Positions 60,166 to 64,000 of a stretch of 64,000 nt of DNA are shown here, piece after piece. Where the stretch lies: the NCBI GenBank assembly GCA_964523895.1, contig CAZGBJ010000006.1, positions 48,672 through 112,671 of the forward strand, in the 5' to 3' direction. The first letter of the stretch is position 1; the number at the start of each line of letters is the position of its first letter. Below the pieces are notes generated by a model. The model ran no database searches and was not told where the DNA came from. It saw only the letters and a list, made by a program, of their open reading frames with translations. The position numbers were made by a program, and so were the translations under genes. The stretch is from UBA7359 sp964523895. Lineage in GTDB: Bacteria; Pseudomonadota; Gammaproteobacteria; Eutrophobiales; Eutrophobiaceae.

Positions 60166-61071
60166 ATGCCAGATTCAAATAAGAAACCAGCTCATATTGC
60201 TGAAGTTTTAACAGAAGCCTTGCCCTATATACGGAAATTTAGGGGTAAAACTATTGTTATCAAATATGGTGGAAATGCCATGTCTGATGATCGGCTTAAA
60301 TCTGGTTTTGCGCGAGACGTTGTGTTGATGAAACTGGTCGGGATGAACCCGGTGCTGGTGCATGGCGGTGGGCCACAAATAGGTTCTCAGTTAGAGAAGC
60401 TAGGTAAAAAATCTGAGTTCATTGAAGGTATGCGCGTAACGGATAGTGAGACCATGGATATTGTTGAAATGGTTTTGGGCGGATTGGTGAATAAAGAAAT
60501 TGTTGATCTAATTAATCGTCATGGCGGCAATGCCGTTGGCTTAAGCGGAAAGGATGGCGGATTAATTCGAGCCAGGAAGCTGGAAGTAAAACGAAGCAGT
60601 CCAGAATATGAAACGCCTGAAATAATTGATATAGGTCATGTTGGTGAAGTCGATAGCATTGATACAGGGGTAGTCGACATGTTGATGCAGGGCGATTTTA
60701 TTCCTGTCATTGCGCCTATCGGCGTCGATGAATCTGGTCAATCATATAATATCAATGCGGATCTCGTTGCAGGAAAAATTGCAGAAGTATTGAGTGCAGA
60801 AAAACTGATTATGTTAACTAATGCTGCAGGTTTGCTTGATGCTGATGGTAAAGTGTTGACGGGTCTGTCTGTTGAAGAGGTTGATAATTTAATAGAAAAA
60901 GGTGTTATTCATGGCGGCATGTTACCAAAGATACGTTCTGCTTTGGATGCGGTGCATGCGGGCGTGAAAACATCACATATTATCGATGGTCGTGTTGAGC
61001 ATGCTGTTTTACTGGAAATACTGACCGATGTAGGCGTGGGCACGCTAATTCACGGGCGCAAAGCACATTAA
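60166..61071 (+). CDS. argB: Acetylglutamate kinase
   Basis: A 301-residue amino acid kinase for the second step of arginine synthesis. TIVIKYGGNAMSD near residue 30 and VLVHGGGPQIG near residue 63 form the phosphate and N-acetylglutamate sites, and NINADLVAGKIAEVL near residue 196 is the conserved ATP-side helix. The N-terminal extension of about 25 residues (EVLTEALPYIRKF) is the helix found in the arginine-inhibited hexameric form. It follows algC by 73 bp. Confidence 0.97.
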   Translation: MPDSNKKPAHIAEVLTEALPYIRKFRGKTIVIKYGGNAMSDDRLKSGFARDVVLMKLVGMNPVLVHGGGPQIGSQLEKLGKKSEFIEGMRVTDSETMDIVEMVLGGLVNKEIVDLINRHGGNAVGLSGKDGGLIRARKLEVKRSSPEYETPEIIDIGHVGEVDSIDTGVVDMLMQGDFIPVIAPIGVDESGQSYNINADLVAGKIAEVLSAEKLIMLTNAAGLLDADGKVLTGLSVEEVDNLIEKGVIHGGMLPKIRSALDAVHAGVKTSHIIDGRVEHAVLLEILTDVGVGTLIHGRKAH

Positions 61072-61089
61072 CCTAAGAAGAATATTTTA

Positions 61090-61680
61090 ATGACGACGAA
61101 TACAAAATTTAATAGACGACAACAAATTCTGGAAGTGTTGGCTAGTGAACTGGAAACAAATCCGGGTTGTCGCATCACTACAGCAAGTCTGGCCAGTGCT
61201 GTTGGTGTTTCTGAGGCGGCCTTGTATCGACATTTTGCTAGCAAGGCAAAAATGTTTGAGGCTCTAATCGATTTTGCTGAGGAATCTATTTTTGGATTAA
61301 TTAATAAAATTGTCAGCAATGAAACTGATGTAATAGTGCGTTGCGAAAAGATTATTCAATTAATGTTGGGTTTCTCAGAAAAGAATCCAGGCATAACACG
61401 CATACTAATTGGAGATGCGCTATTGGGAGAAAATGAACGTTTGCATGCGCGTGTTACTCAGTTTTTTGAGCGTCTTGAAACGCAATTACGACAGATATTA
61501 CGTGAAGCTAATTTGGCTGATGGCTCAAGAGCAATCAGCAACATGGAAGCGGCGGCTAATCAAATGTTAACTTACATGGAAGGTAAACTATCACAGTTTG
61601 TTCGTAGTTCATTCACAAAAAAACCCACTGAGCATTGGGATGATCAGTGGGTCGCGTTAAAAAAAGGCTTGTTCAGATAA
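61090..61680 (+). CDS. slmA: Nucleoid occlusion factor SlmA
   Basis: A 196-residue TetR-family DNA-binding protein. The helix-turn-helix is in ITTASLASAVGVSEAALYRHFASKAKMFE near residue 30, and IEFAEESIFG-like and MLTYMEGKLSQFVRS segments are typical of SlmA. It binds specific chromosomal sites and blocks FtsZ assembly over unsegregated DNA. It sits between argB and pyrE-side genes, its conserved neighbourhood in gammaproteobacteria. Confidence 0.93.
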   Translation: MTTNTKFNRRQQILEVLASELETNPGCRITTASLASAVGVSEAALYRHFASKAKMFEALIDFAEESIFGLINKIVSNETDVIVRCEKIIQLMLGFSEKNPGITRILIGDALLGENERLHARVTQFFERLETQLRQILREANLADGSRAISNMEAAANQMLTYMEGKLSQFVRSSFTKKPTEHWDDQWVALKKGLFR

Positions 61681-62307
61681 TTACTCTATCCCTTTAAGTT
61701 TCTTAAAGTGAGCTATGTCTTTTGCATGAGACTCTTTAATTTCCTCTTGCTCAGCCTGTTTCCCTTCTATAAATGTATCGTTGTTATTTAATTGCCGCTT
61801 TAGTGACTCAATATCTTTAAGTAGATCTTCAGGAGGTGCTTTGCCAGCTCTTTCGGCCGTTGCTGCTTTTTGGATACGTTTATCAAGGTCATATTGTATT
61901 TTTTCACTTCGAGCCTGGGTTAAATTTATTGAAGCATCAAGTGCCGTTAGACGTTCATCCCGTGCTCTCTCAATATCTTCAACATTACTAAACGTCTGAA
62001 GCAGGATATCGTCCTTTTTCTTTTGCTTCGCAGCCAATTTATCTTCTTCAGCTTGAATTTTATCCAGGCGTCTTTGCTCAGCTAATTCTTCGTCTGTTTT
62101 AGCGCGTTTCGTTTCTTCTCTAACAACACCGCTTTTACCCAATTCCTGATGGCCTTTTTGTGCAAACTCAGGTGGAATTCTATCGCCACATTCTTTTACG
62201 CCTTCATTATTGGTCCAGCACTTCATTCTTGCCTGAACGGAAGCAGACAAGGTCAGACCGATTAGTGTAAACATAATGATAAATGTACTAAATAATTGTT
62301 TTCTCAC
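61681..62307 (-). CDS. Secreted DUF4124 family coiled-coil protein
   Basis: A 208-residue protein with a Sec signal (about residues 1-26) and a DUF4124-like segment RMKCWTNNEGVKECGDRIPPEF, followed by long charged helices (about residues 68-200) predicted to form coiled coils. The function is unknown. The stop abuts the slmA stop with no gap, so the two genes are strictly convergent. Confidence 0.75.
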   Translation of the reverse strand: MRKQLFSTFIIMFTLIGLTLSASVQARMKCWTNNEGVKECGDRIPPEFAQKGHQELGKSGVVREETKRAKTDEELAEQRRLDKIQAEEDKLAAKQKKKDDILLQTFSNVEDIERARDERLTALDASINLTQARSEKIQYDLDKRIQKAATAERAGKAPPEDLLKDIESLKRQLNNNDTFIEGKQAEQEEIKESHAKDIAHFKKLKGIE

Positions 62308-62372
62308 AGCAAGTCCTCCTGACCGTGTAGTTTATTGTATGAGCATGAGTATAGTACGCTTATAGTCTCAGA

Positions 62373-63023
62373 TCATGCCTTAGCCGCACCATATTGACCT
62401 TCATAGGTATTTATCGCATCAAGATGCTCTTGCATTTCGCCATGTTCAGCCAAATAAGCAATGATGTGTTCCAGGCTTATAATACTTACGACCTTAATTT
62501 TATGCAGTTGTTCCACTTCCTGTATGGCCGATTGCTTGCCCTGCCCGCGTTCTTGTCTATCAACAGCAACTACAGCACCAACAGTCACGCTTCCTTTTGC
62601 GCCAATAATTTCCATTGACTCACGAATTGATGTTCCGGCAGATATGACATCATCAATAATCAAAACGCGACCGCTAATATCAGCGCCGAAAGTAATGCCG
62701 CCTTCGCCATGATCTTTGATTTCTTTTCGGTTAAAGCAGAATGGGTAGCTGATTTGATAGTTCTCCTGAAACGCTATCGCCATGGTTGAAGCGAGAGGAA
62801 TGCCTTTATAAGCCGGGCCGTAAATCATATCGAACTCAATACCTGAATGCTTAACTGCTTGAGCATAATACTTGCCTAGTTCCGAAAGACTTTTGCCGTC
62901 GTTAAATAAGCCGCTGTTGAAAAAATAAGGGCTTACTCGACCGGATTTTAATTTGAATTCACCAAAACATAACACCTGCTTTTCAATAGCAAATTCAATA
63001 AATTCTTTTTGATATTGTTCCAT
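62373..63023 (-). CDS. pyrE: Orotate phosphoribosyltransferase
   Basis: A 216-residue enzyme for the fifth step of UMP synthesis. FGEFKLKSGRVSPYFFNSGLF near residue 20, the orotate loop YGPAYKGIPLA and the PRPP motif VLIIDDVISAGTSIRES near residue 120 are all present. Length matches the E. coli-type enzyme. It is divergent from the exonuclease gene with a 50-bp gap and lies beside slmA, as in many gammaproteobacteria. Confidence 0.97.
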   Translation of the reverse strand: MEQYQKEFIEFAIEKQVLCFGEFKLKSGRVSPYFFNSGLFNDGKSLSELGKYYAQAVKHSGIEFDMIYGPAYKGIPLASTMAIAFQENYQISYPFCFNRKEIKDHGEGGITFGADISGRVLIIDDVISAGTSIRESMEIIGAKGSVTVGAVVAVDRQERGQGKQSAIQEVEQLHKIKVVSIISLEHIIAYLAEHGEMQEHLDAINTYEGQYGAAKA

Positions 63024-63073
63024 TCAGATTCCTGTATATTACTAATGTATATCATGATTAATCGGGGTTAATA

Positions 63074-63847
63074 GTGAAGGTCATCAGCGTAAACGTCAAC
63101 GGTATTCGTGCCGCCCATCGCAAAGGATTTTTTGACTGGATACAAAAACAAAAAGCGGATGTTATTTGTATTCAGGAAACCAAAGCACAAATAGATCAAT
63201 TAGTTGACGAAATTCTCCAACCTAAGGGCTACCACGCTTTTTTTAATGATGCGGTCAAAAAAGGTTATAGCGGCACCGCTATCTATAGCAAGAAAAAACC
63301 GGATAAAATAACTGACAAACTTGGTTGGGAAATTGCTGATACTGAAGGCCGATATCTACAAGCAGATTTCGGAAAGTTAAGCGTTGTTTCTCTGTATCTT
63401 CCTTCTGGCTCATCAAAAGAAGAACGACAATTGATCAAATATGATTTTCTTGATCGTTTCACGCCAATCCTGAAAAAAATGCGACGCCAAAAACGAGAAT
63501 ATATTATTTGCGGTGACTGGAATATTGCACACAAAGAAATCGATCTTAAGAACTGGAAAGGTAATCTAAAAAATTCCGGTTTTCTTCCAGAAGAGCGAGC
63601 CTGGATGGATCAGCTGTTTGATAAAATTGGAATGGTTGATTCATTTCGAGTTGTCAATCAAAAACCAGATCAATTCACTTGGTGGTCAAATCGAGGACAA
63701 GCCTGGGCGAAGAATGTCGGCTGGAGGATTGATTATCAGATTGTTACTCCTGGGTTGAAGGATAAAATTAAATCGGTGTCGATTTATAAAGAGGAAAGGT
63801 TTTCTGATCATGCTCCTTTGATTACTAATTATGATCTGGAATTTTAA
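63074..63847 (+). CDS. xthA: Exodeoxyribonuclease III
   Basis: A 257-residue EEP-family nuclease with a GTG start that fits the family N-terminus VISVNVNGIRAAHRKGFFDW. The catalytic Glu is in CIQETKAQ near residue 34, the Asp/Asn pair in ICGDWNIAHKEIDL near residue 150, and the final catalytic His in FSDHAPL. It cleaves at abasic sites and removes 3-prime blocks in base excision repair. ExoA-type naming is the alternative; the subgroup is not certain. Confidence 0.9.
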   Translation: MKVISVNVNGIRAAHRKGFFDWIQKQKADVICIQETKAQIDQLVDEILQPKGYHAFFNDAVKKGYSGTAIYSKKKPDKITDKLGWEIADTEGRYLQADFGKLSVVSLYLPSGSSKEERQLIKYDFLDRFTPILKKMRRQKREYIICGDWNIAHKEIDLKNWKGNLKNSGFLPEERAWMDQLFDKIGMVDSFRVVNQKPDQFTWWSNRGQAWAKNVGWRIDYQIVTPGLKDKIKSVSIYKEERFSDHAPLITNYDLEF

Positions 63848-63902
63848 TTCCTTTTAGTTTTGTAGTTTGATTTAAAGATTTGATTTCGCCCGATGGCGAG
63901 TC

Positions 63903-63930
63903 ACTTTCTCTTGCGTGCTCAAGAGAAAGT
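63903..63930. repeat. Perfect 11-bp hairpin downstream of xthA
   Basis: ACTTTCTCTTG and CAAGAGAAAGT arms flank a CGTGCT loop and are followed by AACCAAAGAG. This GAGT-ACTTTCT...AGAAAGTAACCAAAG pattern is a familiar dispersed intergenic repeat in proteobacteria. There is no T-tract, so termination is not its obvious role. Confidence 0.65.
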
Positions 63931-63962
63931 AACCAAAGAGAAGAGCACGGTACGATACACCC

Positions 63963-63999
63963 ACATCGGTAACACATTAATACAAGTACATAGGTAACA
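63963..63999. repeat. Tandem 12-bp motif at the window edge, possible IS end
   Basis: ACATCGGTAACA (63963-63974) and ACATAGGTAACA (63988-63999) match at 11 of 12 positions with a 25-bp period. Read on the other strand they give TGTTACC-(T/G)ATGT, similar to the doubled end motifs of some IS481-like elements. No transposase is visible because the window stops here. Confidence 0.35.
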
Positions 64000-64000
64000 G

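Noticed and set aside
1..64000. CRISPR arrays, tRNA and rRNA genes
   Set aside because: No regularly spaced repeats with spacers, no cloverleaf with T-loop and no rRNA-like stretches were found on reading all intergenic gaps.

Overview
The window is a chromosomal segment of a moderately AT-rich gammaproteobacterium outside the Enterobacterales. It spans what looks like the replication-origin neighbourhood. The evidence is the mnmE-yidC-yidD-rnpA-rpmH / dnaA-dnaN-recF-gyrB block with a strand switch at rpmH|dnaA, a long gammaproteobacterial-type GyrB, BioC/BioH-type biotin synthesis, SlmA, and a long AlgC-type phosphomannomutase. No tRNA, rRNA or CRISPR array was found, and I cannot name the genus.

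Layout. 1-10813: the end of ilvE, then a lipopolysaccharide/surface-glycan cluster. A plus-strand run holds an ELM1-like protein, a methyltransferase, GT4, GT2, an O-antigen-ligase-like protein and two GT9 genes; it converges on a minus-strand run of DUF6165, GT9, a GT2-like gene and FkbM. 10832-20941: origin block with a DnaA box, an AT-rich oriC candidate and two parS-like sites inside recF. 20948-26349: comF, divergent from bioB-F-H-C-D, with a BirA-type operator between comF and bioB and a palindromic repeat cluster between bioB and bioF. 26625-34740: aa3-type cytochrome c oxidase genes with their assembly and heme A factors. 34851-40340: exported MsrB/MsrA, a membrane protein, rpoH preceded by a perfect CIRCE operator, and ftsX-ftsE-ftsY. 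40376-45821: an M16 protease pair, rsmD, coaD and ggt.

45882-49045 is a decayed chromosomal integron. It holds a nonsense-riddled integrase start on the minus strand, an attI-like region with a 13-bp direct repeat, a cassette whose start matches the end of its own (half) attC, a STAS-like gene and an APC permease ending in a complete attC-like site, and a YoeB toxin fragment whose homology begins exactly at the attC core. 49040-63847 is ordinary housekeeping: mutM and a coupled small protein, an ABC/GldG/DUF4340 export-type cluster, rpmG-rpmB, radC, coaBC-dut-algC-argB-slmA, a DUF4124 protein, pyrE and an exonuclease III. The last 150 bp carry a perfect hairpin and a tandem motif that may be the edge of an insertion sequence.

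How it works together. The cox block makes a complete heme-copper oxidase: subunits II, I and III, copper delivery by CtaG and a SCO-like protein, heme A from CtaB and CtaA, and SURF1. The bio block takes a pimeloyl-ACP precursor to biotin, apparently under BirA control. The most notable regulatory signal is the CIRCE element over the rpoH promoter region, which would place the heat-shock sigma factor under HrcA repression.
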